Positions 35,224 to 43,990 are shown, numbered from the stretch's first letter. The stretch is DNA of 64,000 bases from Fodinibacter luteus (GCF_039541575.1 NZ_BAABGM010000011.1:124001-188000), one strand, 5' to 3'. Notes: generated from the sequence alone by a model not told the origin. Made by a program: numbers and translations.

Positions 35224-35320
35224 CTCGACACTGCTGACCCCCGGCGCAGCAGTGCCGAGCCCACCAACAAGGATGCCCCACCCACTCGACACTGCTGAGC
35301 CCCCACGCAGCAGTGCCGAG
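35224..35320. repeat. Paired hairpin repeat CTCGACACTGCTG...CAGCAGTGCCGAG
   Basis: Two near-identical hairpins lie in direct order at 35224-35259 and 35285-35320. Each has 13-bp arms with one mismatch and a 10-nt loop. They sit in the 363-bp gap upstream of ppiA and the gene at 35467. The rest of that gap has short CTCGTCGA-type direct repeats near 35150-35185 and no reading frame I believe. A regulatory or REP-like role is possible. Confidence 0.8.
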
Positions 35321-35466
35321 TCATGCCACAGGACCCCCCAGCCACCGCCCCCGACGCCGGGCTGCCGTCTCCCGTCCGGGCGTGATCTCGTCGACCCCGG
35401 CTCGCCCGGCGCCCTCGAAACAGGGCAGGATGGGGGGAAGACCAACGTCCAACACGAGGAGGACAC

Positions 35467-36321
35467 GTGTTCCGCAGTGCGAGCAAGACGGACCAGGCCA
35501 AGGCCACCGTGGCGACCGGGGCCGAGAAGGTCAGCGAGGGCGCCCACGCCGCCGCCGACAAGGCCGCCGTCGCCAAGGAGAAGGCGTCCGAGGCCGCGGT
35601 GTACGCCCAGGAGGCCGCGGAGACGGTCCGCGAGAAGGCCCAGGAGGCCGCCGAGACGCTCGCCCCCAAGGTCGAGCACGCCCGCGAGACCTTCGTCGAG
35701 GACGTCCTGCCGAAGGTCGCGGGTGCCCTCGCCACGATCGCCGCCGGGGCCGCCGCCGCCAAGGACAGCGCCGCCGACGCCGCCGAGCGCGCCCCCGACG
35801 CCTACGCCGTGCTCAAGGGCGACGCCGTGGCGAAGCAGAGCGGGGGCAAGGGCAAGTGGATCCTCCTGCTCGGCGCGCTCGCCGCGGGTGCCGCCATCAT
35901 GGCGTGGCGCAAGAGCAACGAGCGCCCCGACCCGTGGGCCACGGCCGGGTCCTACACCCCCCCGAAGCCGGTCTCCGAGAAGGTCGGCGACCTCGCGGGC
36001 GCCGCCAAGGAGAAGGCCGCCGAGGTCAAGGACGCCGCGGCCCAGAAGGCCGGCGCGCTCAAGGACAAGGCGGTCGACGCCAAGGACACCGCCTCCGACA
36101 AGGCCGCCGAGGCCAAGGGCGCGGCCGCCGCGAAGGCCGACGAGCTCGCCGACGCCGCCACCGAGGCCGAGGAGACCGCCGCCGAGGCCGCTGACGAGGG
36201 TGCCGCCACCTGGTCCGACGCCAGCGTCGCCGACGACTCGGCCGCCTCGACCTCCGGCACCTCCGAGGGCTCCGACCTGTCGACGACGCACCTCGACAGC
36301 GGGTCGACCGACAAGGCCTGA
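35467..36321 (+). CDS. Ala/Lys/Glu-rich membrane protein with amphipathic repeats
   Basis: The 284-residue product has a long helical N-terminal region (about 1-125) with repeats such as AADKAAVAKEKASEAA, one membrane helix near 137-155 (WILLLGALAAGAAIMAW), a short PPKP turn and a second helical region with KEKAAEVKDAA and KDKAVDAKD units. The composition resembles LEA or apolipoprotein-like amphipathic helices. I do not recognise a named family. The GTG at 35467 follows AGGAGGA. A strong hairpin terminates it. It may line or tether the membrane; no function is claimed. Confidence 0.75.
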   Translation: MFRSASKTDQAKATVATGAEKVSEGAHAAADKAAVAKEKASEAAVYAQEAAETVREKAQEAAETLAPKVEHARETFVEDVLPKVAGALATIAAGAAAAKDSAADAAERAPDAYAVLKGDAVAKQSGGKGKWILLLGALAAGAAIMAWRKSNERPDPWATAGSYTPPKPVSEKVGDLAGAAKEKAAEVKDAAAQKAGALKDKAVDAKDTASDKAAEAKGAAAAKADELADAATEAEETAAEAADEGAATWSDASVADDSAASTSGTSEGSDLSTTHLDSGSTDKA

Positions 36322-36335
36322 CCCCACCGCCGACC

Positions 36336-36373
36336 ACGAACGCCGGCCGTCCCCCGGGGCGACCGGCGTTCGT
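36336..36373 (+). terminator. Hairpin terminator
   Basis: ACGAACGCCGG (36336-36346) pairs with CCGGCGTTCGT (36363-36373) around a GC-rich 16-nt loop. It starts 14 bp past the stop of the helical membrane protein. Between it and the next gene are short CGCCGACCCCCTT direct repeats (about 36410-36465). Confidence 0.8.
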
Positions 36374-36487
36374 CGGTTCCGCGGGGGTCAATGGTCAGGC
36401 CGACCCTCGTGGCCGACTCTCCTCGCCGACCCCCTTCGCCGACCCCCTTCGCCGACCCTCGTCGCGAACCGGCGGCGCCGCCGACGG

Positions 36488-37792
36488 TCAGGGTCTCCCG
36501 CGCAGGGCCTCTCGGGCGCGCGTCGCACCGGGCCGCTCGACGAGCGAGCCACCCAGCCGCCCGAGCCGCTCGCGCGGACCGGGGGCGAGGTCGAGCAGCC
36601 GGGAGGCCGCCCCCCGGATCTGTGCGGGGGTGGCGGTGTTGGGGTCGAGCGCCTCGCCGTACCCGGCCTCCTCGACCGCCGCGGCGCCGGCGAACTGGTC
36701 GGTCGACAGCGGCAGGAGCAGGAGCGGGACGGATGCCGTGAGCGCCTCGGTCACGCTGTTGTTGCCGCCGTGCGACACCGCGAGCACGCTGCGCCCGAGC
36801 AGGGTCACCTGCGGCAGCACCTCGCGCACCAGCCAGGTCGGCGGGAGCGGGCCGAGCTCGGCCCGCGGCGTCGACCCGTTCGCCAGCGCGACGCGCACGT
36901 CGAGCCCGCGCAGGGCCTCGGCCACCCGGGCGAGCACGTCGGAGCGCACCGAGAGGAAGCTGCCGAGGCTGACGTAGACGACCGGCTCGTCGCTCGCGGC
37001 GAGCCACCCCTCGACCTCGTCGTCCCGGGGCTCGGCCCGCACCGCCGAGCCGAGGAACGCGTGCGGCGGCAGGAGCGCGGTGCGGTGCGCGGGATGCAGC
37101 TCGGCGGGGTAGTTGAGGAGCAGCACGTCCCCCGTCTCGGCGAACGCGTCACGGCTCGGCGCGGCATCCGGTGCGAGGGTTCGCAGCGCGGCGTTCCACT
37201 GCTCGGTGAACTCGTCCCGCACCTGCTCGCACAGCCGGGTGAGCCCGGCGAGCTCGCGAGCGTCCGGCTGGATGCATCGGGGGAAGGCCGGGGGGAGGCC
37301 GTAGACCTCGTCGCCGACGGTGAGGGCCGACGGGTGACCGAGCACGACGTCCGCGTGCCGCACGCCGGCGGCGGCGAGGGCCAGCCGGGCGCTGAAGGCG
37401 AGGTGGTCGACGAGCACGTCGTCGGGTCGGACGTCGTCGACGACCCGGAGCACCCGCCGCGCGGTGCCGACGGGGTCCCAGAGCAGGTCGGACCGCCGGG
37501 CCCGGGCCTGGAACGCGAGGGTCTCGACCGCCCCCCGCCGGGTGGCCTCGAAGAACCCGCGCAGGGCGTCGTCCTCACCGCGCGGCTGGTGCTCGGCCCG
37601 GATGACGCCTGGGTTGGAACCGCGTCCGAGGCGCAGGTCCGCACGCTCGTAGCCGAAGCCGCGCACGATGGCGTCGGTCGCCGGCCCCGTCGCGACGACG
37701 ACGCGTTCGCCGGCGTCGCGCCAGGCCGACGCGAGCGTGGCGAGGGGGAACAGGTGCGAGGCGTAGTCGGGGCTGATGACGAGCAGGGTCAC
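36488..37792 (-). CDS. GT1-family glycosyltransferase
   Basis: The 434-residue protein has the GT-B fold of UDP-sugar transferases of the MGT/UGT type. The N-terminal domain starts VISPDYASHLFPLATLASAW. The C-terminal donor site shows YVSLGSFLS, VSHGGNNSVTEAL and PLSTDQFAGAAAVEEAGYG, the usual HGG...DQ motif. The acceptor cannot be read from sequence. Its GTG overlaps the upstream HEAT-glycosyltransferase stop by 4 bp (GTGA), so the two enzymes are coupled and may act in sequence on one glycan or glycolipid. Confidence 0.87.
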   Translation of the reverse strand: MTLLVISPDYASHLFPLATLASAWRDAGERVVVATGPATDAIVRGFGYERADLRLGRGSNPGVIRAEHQPRGEDDALRGFFEATRRGAVETLAFQARARRSDLLWDPVGTARRVLRVVDDVRPDDVLVDHLAFSARLALAAAGVRHADVVLGHPSALTVGDEVYGLPPAFPRCIQPDARELAGLTRLCEQVRDEFTEQWNAALRTLAPDAAPSRDAFAETGDVLLLNYPAELHPAHRTALLPPHAFLGSAVRAEPRDDEVEGWLAASDEPVVYVSLGSFLSVRSDVLARVAEALRGLDVRVALANGSTPRAELGPLPPTWLVREVLPQVTLLGRSVLAVSHGGNNSVTEALTASVPLLLLPLSTDQFAGAAAVEEAGYGEALDPNTATPAQIRGAASRLLDLAPGPRERLGRLGGSLVERPGATRAREALRGRP

Positions 37793-40149
37793 GTCCGGTG
37801 CCCGTCCCCGGCGGCGGACAGCGCCCGGATGCCGTCCGCGCCGTCGCGCGGGTCGGCCGCCGCCCCGGCGACCCGGGCGTAGACGTCGCCGAGGGCCCGC
37901 GCCATCGTCGCGATGCCGAACCGCTCGCGGACGGCCACGCGCGCCTCGTCGGCGCGAGTGATGGCCTCCGGGTCGCGGGCGAGCGCGAGGGCGCGGGCCA
38001 CGGCATCCCCGAGAGCGCTCTCGTCGGCGGTGTCGGCGAGCAGGCCGGTGACGCCGTCGGCGACGTAGGTCGCGGGCCCGCCACCGTCGGGGGCGACGAC
38101 GACGAGGCCGGCGCTCGTCGCCTCGAGGATCGCGATCCCGAACTCCTCCTTGAGGCTCGCCGACACGTAGACCCCGTCGGTCGCGGCGAGGCCGGGACGA
38201 CCCTGCCGGGCCGCGGCCAGCCAGAACGCGACGACGGGGTTGGGGCGGTGCCCGGCGAGGAGGAGGCCGCGGCGGGCAGCCTCCCCGGCGGGTACCGCGG
38301 CATGGATGAGGTCGAGCTCGGCCGCCTCCTCGTGCGAGGGGTCGTCGAGGTCACCGCCGACGACGAGGAGGTTGCACCGTTCGTACAGGTCGGGGCGCGA
38401 CGCCCAGGTCCGCACGAGCGTCGACATGCCCTTGACCCGGTGCAAGCGCCCGACCGACAGCGCGAGCGGCAGGTCCCGGCGCTCGGGCGGCAGGGTGGCG
38501 AGGAGGTCGTCGAGGTCGCGCAGGGCCCGCGGCAGCGCCGGGTCGGGGGCGGTCGCGGGGTCTGGGGCGGATGCGGAACCGCGGGCGGCCGCGGAGCCCG
38601 CACGGCCGGCATCCGCCACCATGCTCACCGCGCGCCCGATCCCGGCGAGGTCGACGCCCTCCCCGACGACGGACACCCGCTCGTGCGCCGTGGCGTCGAG
38701 GCCGAGCAGGTCGTGCACCTCGCGGTGCAGGTCGGGGCGCGGAAGGAGGACGAGGTGGGCGGCCTCGGCCGCGAGGCCGCGCAGGAGGCGGTCGCGCAGG
38801 ACGAGGTGCTCGGCGTGGTCGGCGGCACCGAATCCTTTCCTGTTGAGCGTGCCGGCCGCCTCGCGCGCCTGCACGAGCACGTGCGGGTCGGGAGCGACCG
38901 TGAGCACGACCGGGATCCCCAGCTCGCGGGCTGCACCTGCCGCGGCCATCGAGCCGACGTCCGCCATCCGCAGGTGGACGACGTCGGGGCGCGCCGCCCG
39001 CAGGATGCGCCGGATGCCGCGACGCGCCTCGACCCGCAGCGGCCAGGCCTCGGCGGCGGGGAGGGGTGGCCCCCACAGGGGCACGCTCGCGAAGTGGTGC
39101 CCGGGGTCGGTGAGCACGTCGAGGCCGGTCAGGGCGTCGGCCGGGCGTCCCCGCGACAGCGTGACCACACGGTGGGCCCCGCCGGCACCGCTGGCACCGT
39201 CGACACCACCGACCGCACCGTCGACACCACCGTCCGCACCGTCGGCACCGTCCGCACCGACGAGGGCGTCGCCGAGCTGCACGAGGAGGGTCGCGATGCC
39301 ACCGGTGTCGCCCTGTCCGGCGTGCGAGAGGGAGGCGTCGATGTCGGAGTGCAGGAACAGCTGCAGCACAGCAGGCCGTGCGGGCCCGCGGCCCGGGCCG
39401 CCGGGCCCCGCGCCGGGCGGGCGCGAGGGCAGGGCCAGGCCGAGGTCGTGGAGGGCCGTGCAGGCCGTGTCGGCGAGCGGCCCCTCGCCGGCGCAGATGT
39501 CGTCGAGGACGAGCACGACCTCAGGGACGTCCGCCCCGGTGTGGTCGCCGAGGGCCGCGACGGCCGCGGCGCGCACGGGGACGGGCTCGTCGGGGTCCCG
39601 GGCGAGGGCGAGCAGGCCGGACACCGTCTCGGGGCCGTCGACGAGGCCGAGGGTCTCGACGAGCCGAGCCCGGACCCCCGGCTCGGTGGCGTCGGTGAGC
39701 GCGGCACCGAGGTGGGCGCGCACGGCATCCGGCGTCCGTGCCGCCCAGGCCTCGAGCGTGCCCTGCGCGAGCATGCCGCCGACCCCGCCCTCGACGACGA
39801 GGGTGACGAGCGGTCCGATGGCGTCGAGGGCCGGTGCAGTGCCCGCGAGCGCCCAGGCGGCGTGCTCCCGCAGGTGCGGGCGGTCGACCGTGAGCAGGCC
39901 CTGCAGGGCGGGTCGGCCGACGGATGCCGGGAGCGCGCCGAGGGCGTGGACGGCCGCGATGGCGACGACGTCGTCGGCCGGGTCGTGGGCCGCGGCGGCG
40001 AGGAGCTCGTGGGAGCCGCCGGTGAGGTCGTCGGTCGCCGCGGCGGCGAGGTCGTCGGCGCGGCGCAGGGCGGCGACGATCGTCGGCGCGCTGCGCACGG
40101 AGTCGAGCGCGGCGTGCACGGGCGGGGCGAGACCCCCAGGACGCGACAT
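37789..40149 (-). CDS. HEAT-repeat/GT4 glycosyltransferase fusion
   Basis: The 786-residue protein joins an N-terminal helical-repeat region (about 30-240) to a GT4-type glycosyltransferase (about 265-775). The repeats show HEAT-like units such as DDVVAIAAVHALGAL and VPVRAAAVAALGD. The transferase begins HSDIDASLSH and GDTGGIATLLVQLGDAL, resembling sucrose-phosphate-synthase N-termini. It continues to ALSVGRLHRVKGMSTLV and the donor motif EEFGIAILEATSAG. A GAD/GGVD-rich repeat (about 305-330) is a likely disordered insert. The fusion suggests a docking scaffold for a protein partner. It is the first gene of a pair with a GT1 enzyme. Confidence 0.82.
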   Translation of the reverse strand: MSRPGGLAPPVHAALDSVRSAPTIVAALRRADDLAAAATDDLTGGSHELLAAAAHDPADDVVAIAAVHALGALPASVGRPALQGLLTVDRPHLREHAAWALAGTAPALDAIGPLVTLVVEGGVGGMLAQGTLEAWAARTPDAVRAHLGAALTDATEPGVRARLVETLGLVDGPETVSGLLALARDPDEPVPVRAAAVAALGDHTGADVPEVVLVLDDICAGEGPLADTACTALHDLGLALPSRPPGAGPGGPGRGPARPAVLQLFLHSDIDASLSHAGQGDTGGIATLLVQLGDALVGADGADGADGGVDGAVGGVDGASGAGGAHRVVTLSRGRPADALTGLDVLTDPGHHFASVPLWGPPLPAAEAWPLRVEARRGIRRILRAARPDVVHLRMADVGSMAAAGAARELGIPVVLTVAPDPHVLVQAREAAGTLNRKGFGAADHAEHLVLRDRLLRGLAAEAAHLVLLPRPDLHREVHDLLGLDATAHERVSVVGEGVDLAGIGRAVSMVADAGRAGSAAARGSASAPDPATAPDPALPRALRDLDDLLATLPPERRDLPLALSVGRLHRVKGMSTLVRTWASRPDLYERCNLLVVGGDLDDPSHEEAAELDLIHAAVPAGEAARRGLLLAGHRPNPVVAFWLAAARQGRPGLAATDGVYVSASLKEEFGIAILEATSAGLVVVAPDGGGPATYVADGVTGLLADTADESALGDAVARALALARDPEAITRADEARVAVRERFGIATMARALGDVYARVAGAAADPRDGADGIRALSAAGDGHRT

Positions 40150-40181
40150 GCCTCCAGCGTAGGTCGCCGGGAGCCGTCTTG

Positions 40182-40200
40182 TTCAATCTCTGTCCAATCT
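40182..40200 (+). promoter_or_regulatory. Direct repeats TTCAATCT/TCCAATCT, probable winged-helix regulator site
   Basis: TTCAATCT (40182-40189) and TCCAATCT (40193-40200) start exactly 11 bp apart in an AT-rich patch 76 bp before the regulator gene at 40276. OmpR/PhoB-type domains bind such tandem sites one helical turn apart. Autoregulation, or control of the divergent glycosyltransferases, is inferred. Confidence 0.5.
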
Positions 40201-40275
40201 TTTGGCGCGCAGCTGCGGGGTCGCCGGGACCTCCGCGCCGTTGACTCCACGCGCATCGCTGTCACAATCAGCCGC

Positions 40276-41535
40276 ATGAGGTACTCGTTCGGGGACCTCG
40301 TGCTCGACACCGACCGCTTCGTCCTCGAGCGGGGTGGGGAGCCGCAGCACGTCCAGCCCCAGGTCTTCGACGTGCTCGGCCACCTCGTCGCCAACCGGTC
40401 GCGCGTCGTGCCGAAGACCGAGCTGCTCGACACCGTGTGGGGCGACCGGTTCGTCAGCGAGTCGTCGCTGACGAGCCGGATCAAGGCCGCCCGCCGCGCG
40501 GTCGGGGACGACGGCATCACGCAGGGATTCATCAAGACCGTCCACGGACGCGGGTACCGCTGGGTCGCCGACGTCGCGGAGCAGGCCGAGCCGGCATCCG
40601 GCGGGCACCGCACCCGCCCCGAACCCCCACCGGGCCGCGTGGAACAGCGGATCCGGTTCTGCCGCACCGCCGACGGGGAGCGCCTCGCCTACGCCACCGT
40701 CGGTGACGGCCCTCCGCTCGTGCGCGCCGCGCACTGGATCACCCACCTCGACCACGAGTGGGAGAGCCCCGTCTGGCAGCACTGGATGGAGGGACTGTCC
40801 CGCAACCGGACCCTCGTGCGCTACGACGAGCGCGGGTGCGGGCTGTCGGACCACGACCCGTACGACGTCTCCCTCGAGTCGTTCGTCCACGACCTCGAGA
40901 CGGTCGTCGACGACCTCGGGCTCGAACGCTTCCCGCTCATGGGGCTGTCCCAGGGTGGGCCGGTCGCCGTCGAGTACGCGCACCGGCACCCCGAGCGGGT
41001 CAGCCGGCTCGTGCTCGTCGGCGCCTTCGTCCAGGGGCGGCGGGCCCGGGCGACGACCCCGAGCCACGAGCTCGAGTTCGAGATGCAGCGCGACCTCATC
41101 CGGCTCGGCTGGGGGCGCGACGAGCACTCGTTCCGGCTCTACTTCTCCTCCGTGTTCATGCCCGACGCCGACCCGCAGGTGTGGACCGACTTCGCCGAGC
41201 TCATGCGGCGCACGACCTCGGCCGAGAACGCCCTGCGCCTGTTCGACGCTTGCCTGGACATGGACGTCACGCAGGCAGCCGCCGCCCTCGACGTGCCGAC
41301 GCTCATCCTCCACGGCCGCGGTGAGACCCGGATCCCCTTCGAGCAGGGCCTCCAGCTCGCCTCGCTCATCAGGGGCAGCCGGCTCGTGCCCCTCGAGACG
41401 CGCAACCACCTCCTGCGCCCCGACGAGCCGGCCTGGGCCCGCTTCCTCGCCGAGGTCGACGCCTTCCTCGCGGAGGAGGAGTCCACGGGAAGTCCACGCG
41501 GGGTGCACATGGTCTCCAAGGGCGGCGGGCCCTAG
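40276..41535 (+). CDS. OmpR-type winged-helix DNA-binding domain fused to alpha/beta hydrolase
   Basis: The 419-residue protein has an N-terminal trans_reg_C winged helix (about 1-98; GDLVLDTDRFVLERGGE, VVPKTELLDTVWG, KTVHGRGYRWVA). A linker leads to an alpha/beta hydrolase (about 125-405). The nucleophile is Ser225 in GLSQGG and the base His378 in RNHLL. The expected acid position is Glu350 (GRGETRIPF) instead of Asp. No receiver domain is present, so the hydrolase probably senses or converts the signal. The downstream FAD oxidoreductase and OsmC genes are likely targets or partners. Confidence 0.85.
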   Translation: MRYSFGDLVLDTDRFVLERGGEPQHVQPQVFDVLGHLVANRSRVVPKTELLDTVWGDRFVSESSLTSRIKAARRAVGDDGITQGFIKTVHGRGYRWVADVAEQAEPASGGHRTRPEPPPGRVEQRIRFCRTADGERLAYATVGDGPPLVRAAHWITHLDHEWESPVWQHWMEGLSRNRTLVRYDERGCGLSDHDPYDVSLESFVHDLETVVDDLGLERFPLMGLSQGGPVAVEYAHRHPERVSRLVLVGAFVQGRRARATTPSHELEFEMQRDLIRLGWGRDEHSFRLYFSSVFMPDADPQVWTDFAELMRRTTSAENALRLFDACLDMDVTQAAAALDVPTLILHGRGETRIPFEQGLQLASLIRGSRLVPLETRNHLLRPDEPAWARFLAEVDAFLAEEESTGSPRGVHMVSKGGGP

Positions 41536-41575
41536 CGGACGACGGTGGTCCCACACCACCGACGAAGGGACCACC

Positions 41576-42778
41576 GTGAGCAGCACCCACCGGGCCGACG
41601 CCACCGAACGCACCTGGCGGGCCGACGTCGTCGTCGTCGGCGCCCGCTGCGCCGGAGCCGCGACCGCGATGCTCCTCGCCGATGCCGGGCACGACGTGCT
41701 CGTCCTCGACCGGGCGAGCTTCCCGAGCGACACCGTCTCCACGCACGTCATCGCCCGCACCGGGATGGTGCAGCTGTCCCGCTGGGGTCTGCTCGACGCG
41801 CTCCACGACTCCGGTGCACCACGCGTGCGGACCGTGGAGATCGACACCGGTGCGGACGTCGTCGTCCGCACCGTCAAGGAGCGGCACGGCGTCGACCACC
41901 TCCTCGCCCCCCGGCGGGTCGTGCTCGACGGCATCCTCCAGGACGCGGCCCGCCGGTCGGGCGCCCGGGTCGTCACCGGGGTCGGCGTCGACGACGTCAT
42001 CCGGGATGCCGTGGGGCGGGTCGAGGGGGTCCGCGCGCACGACTCCCGGGGCGGCCTCCGCGTGCTCGCCCGCCACGTCGTCGGCGCCGACGGGCTCGGC
42101 TCGCGCGTCGCCCGAGCGGTCGGCGCCCCGATGACCGTCGAGCGGCCGACGTCGGGCGCGACGCTGTACGCGTACCACCGCGGGCCGTGGTCGAGCATCG
42201 AGTACCACGTCGGCGAGCACGCCCTCGCAGGGGTCTTCCCGACCCACGGCGGCGAGGGCTGCGTCTGGGTGTGCACCCCCGAGGACGTCGCCCGCCGGCA
42301 CCAGCGCAGCGGCTCGCGCGACGCCGTCCTCGCCGACCTGCTCGCCGAGGTGACGCCGGGATTCGCCGACCGGGTTCGCGGCACCGAGCGGACCTCGCCG
42401 GTGCGGGGGATGCTCCGGATGCCGAACCACGTCCGGCGCGCCTGGGGCCCCGGCTGGTCCCTCGTCGGGGATGCCGGGTACCACCGCGACGCGATCACCG
42501 GCCACGGCATGAGCGACGCCTTCCGGGACGCCGAGCTGCTCGCCGCCGCACTCGACACGGCCCTCGGCGACCCCGCCGCCGAGGCCGCGGCGATGACCGC
42601 CTACGCGGCGACCCGCGACCGGATGGCGCGCCCGATCCTCGACCTCACCTGTGCGCTCGCCGCCTTCCCCGGAGCCGCGCGCTTCGTCGAGCTGCAGCGC
42701 CGGCTCGCGGTCGTCATCGACGAGCAGGCCGCCGAGCTCGCCGCCCGGCCCACCCCTTCAGGCGCCGCAGTCGCCTGA
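41576..42778 (+). CDS. FAD-dependent oxidoreductase (geranylgeranyl-reductase/monooxygenase type)
   Basis: The 400-residue flavoprotein has the Rossmann motif VVVGARCAGAATA near residue 19, in which a 'GARCAG' variant replaces GxGxxG as in many actinobacterial aromatic hydroxylase-like and reductase enzymes. A conserved DRASFPSDT follows. VVGADGLGSRVARAV near 160 and LVGDAGYHRDAITGHGMSDAF near 300 are the second and third FAD motifs. It starts 40 bp after the hydrolase-regulator. The substrate is unknown. It may hydroxylate or reduce a hydrophobic compound sensed by the neighbouring regulator. Confidence 0.85.
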   Translation: MSSTHRADATERTWRADVVVVGARCAGAATAMLLADAGHDVLVLDRASFPSDTVSTHVIARTGMVQLSRWGLLDALHDSGAPRVRTVEIDTGADVVVRTVKERHGVDHLLAPRRVVLDGILQDAARRSGARVVTGVGVDDVIRDAVGRVEGVRAHDSRGGLRVLARHVVGADGLGSRVARAVGAPMTVERPTSGATLYAYHRGPWSSIEYHVGEHALAGVFPTHGGEGCVWVCTPEDVARRHQRSGSRDAVLADLLAEVTPGFADRVRGTERTSPVRGMLRMPNHVRRAWGPGWSLVGDAGYHRDAITGHGMSDAFRDAELLAAALDTALGDPAAEAAAMTAYAATRDRMARPILDLTCALAAFPGAARFVELQRRLAVVIDEQAAELAARPTPSGAAVA

Positions 42779-42839
42779 CCACCGACCTCACCCGAGGACC
42801 GCCGGAGCTCCGGCACCCCACCGAAAGGAACGACCCACC

Positions 42840-43406
42840 ATGACCATGACCACTGACACGGGCCACCGCAACGGCGTCGACACCGCGACGCTCTTCGCGA
42901 CCCTCGACGCCGTCAAGGCGATGCCGGCCGCGGCGCAGTTCCAGTTCCGCGCCCACAACGAGTGGCAGACCGGGACGCACAGCCGCACGACGATCTCCGA
43001 CTACTTCGGGGTCGGCGAGGAGCGCGAGCACGAGCACGTCTTCACCTTCGACGCCGACCACCCCGCGGTGCTCGTCGGGCGCGACAACGGACCGACCCCC
43101 GTCGAGTTCGTGCTCCACGCCCTCGCGGCCTGCCTCACCGCGGGCCTGGCCAACATCGCCGCCGCCCGGGGGGTCACCCTCACCGAGGTCCGCTCGACGG
43201 TCACCGGCGACATCGACCTCAACGGCATCCTCGGCCTCCAGCCGGTCCGCAACGGCTACCAGCAGGTCAGCGTGCGGTTCGTCGTCGCGGGCGACGCCAG
43301 CGAGGACGTGCTGCGCTCGATCGTCGAGCAGTCGCGGCAGCGCTCGGCCGTCTACGACGTCATCACGAACGGGGTGCCGGTCGACATCGAGGTCGAGGTC
43401 GCCTGA
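42840..43406 (+). CDS. OsmC family protein
   Basis: The 188-residue product belongs to the OsmC/Ohr superfamily, which reduces organic hydroperoxides with cysteine. One Cys lies in the family helix motif EFVLHALAACLTAGL. The second position in the C-terminal SRQRSAVYDVITNGVPV is not Cys, as in the YhfA-like/OsmC subgroup with SRxSPVYD. Peroxidase activity is therefore uncertain. It follows the flavoprotein gene by 61 bp and ends at a strong hairpin, closing a three-gene unit. Confidence 0.88.
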   Translation: MTMTTDTGHRNGVDTATLFATLDAVKAMPAAAQFQFRAHNEWQTGTHSRTTISDYFGVGEEREHEHVFTFDADHPAVLVGRDNGPTPVEFVLHALAACLTAGLANIAAARGVTLTEVRSTVTGDIDLNGILGLQPVRNGYQQVSVRFVVAGDASEDVLRSIVEQSRQRSAVYDVITNGVPVDIEVEVA

Positions 43407-43424
43407 CCCCGCTCGCCTCGACTT

Positions 43425-43485
43425 CTTGCACATCACCCACGCCCGGGGGCCGCACGATGGCGCTCGCGCGTGGGTGATGTGCAAG
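43425..43485 (+). terminator. Long-stem hairpin downstream of OsmC gene
   Basis: Perfect 18-bp arms (CTTGCACATCACCCACGC at 43425-43442 and its complement at 43468-43485) enclose 25 nt. It starts 18 bp past the OsmC stop. The stem is longer than needed for termination, so a mobile or protein-bound element is also possible. Confidence 0.7.
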
Positions 43486-43511
43486 GAGTGGCCGGGAGGC
43501 GGGCGGCCCGG

Positions 43512-43619
43512 CCCCCCGACCACGTCCCAGCGCGCCCCCCGCCACGTCCCAGCGCGCCCCCCGACCACGTCCCAGCGCGCCCCCCGACCACGTCCCGGCG
43601 CGGCCCTCGCTCACGTCCC
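43512..43619. repeat. About 4.7 tandem copies of a 23-bp unit
   Basis: The unit CCCCCCGACCACGTCCCAG plus CGCG repeats from 43512, with starts at 43535, 43557, 43580 and 43604 and few changes. It lies between the OsmC hairpin and the small gene at 43685 and encodes nothing plausible. Confidence 0.85.
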
Positions 43620-43684
43620 GGGCCGCCGCCCCGTTGTCTGCGCAGAAACCGGACACCACACCCCCCACCACGAAGGAACTCCCC

Positions 43685-43870
43685 ATGCAGACCCTCGATC
43701 AGGTCGGTCGACTCGTCCCCAGCAGCCTCGAGGTGAGCCGCGCAGCGGCGGCACGCCACGCGCGCACCGTCGCCCTCGAGCAGCCCAGCCCCGAGGCGCG
43801 CGCGCCGTGGCGCGACGGCTCCACCCGCCGGCGCGGGTGGCTGCGCGGGGTGGTGGTCCGGCTCCCGTAG
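43685..43870 (+). CDS. Small basic hypothetical protein
   Basis: A 61-residue frame starts ATG behind AAGGA and ends WLRGVVVRLP. It is rich in Ala and Arg with no membrane helix or known motif. It lies 120 bp before the ECF sigma gene. Coding is supported only by the binding site and codon pattern. It could be a leader peptide or spurious. Confidence 0.35.
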   Translation: MQTLDQVGRLVPSSLEVSRAAAARHARTVALEQPSPEARAPWRDGSTRRRGWLRGVVVRLP

Positions 43871-43990
43871 CCCTGACCGAGCGAGCCGTCCCTGAGCTCT
43901 GACCCAGCGGGTCGGCCCGGACCCGGACCGCGCGGACCCGGCATCCGCCACGATGTCCTTCGACGCGGTGTGAACCGATCGGGGGGCTCG

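Noticed and set aside
35467..36321. Histone-like or DNA-binding protein
   Set aside because: The Ala/Lys/Glu repeats look like histone tails, but acid residues balance the Lys and a membrane helix lies in the middle.
37798..40275. Long + strand open frame opposite the HEAT-glycosyltransferase, continuous with the regulator
   Set aside because: It is the mirror of the real minus-strand gene. The regulator starts at 40276 with a recognised winged-helix domain.
43634..43684. Upstream extension of the small protein at 43685
   Set aside because: The extended start has no binding site and runs into the minisatellite; ATG at 43685 follows AAGGA.
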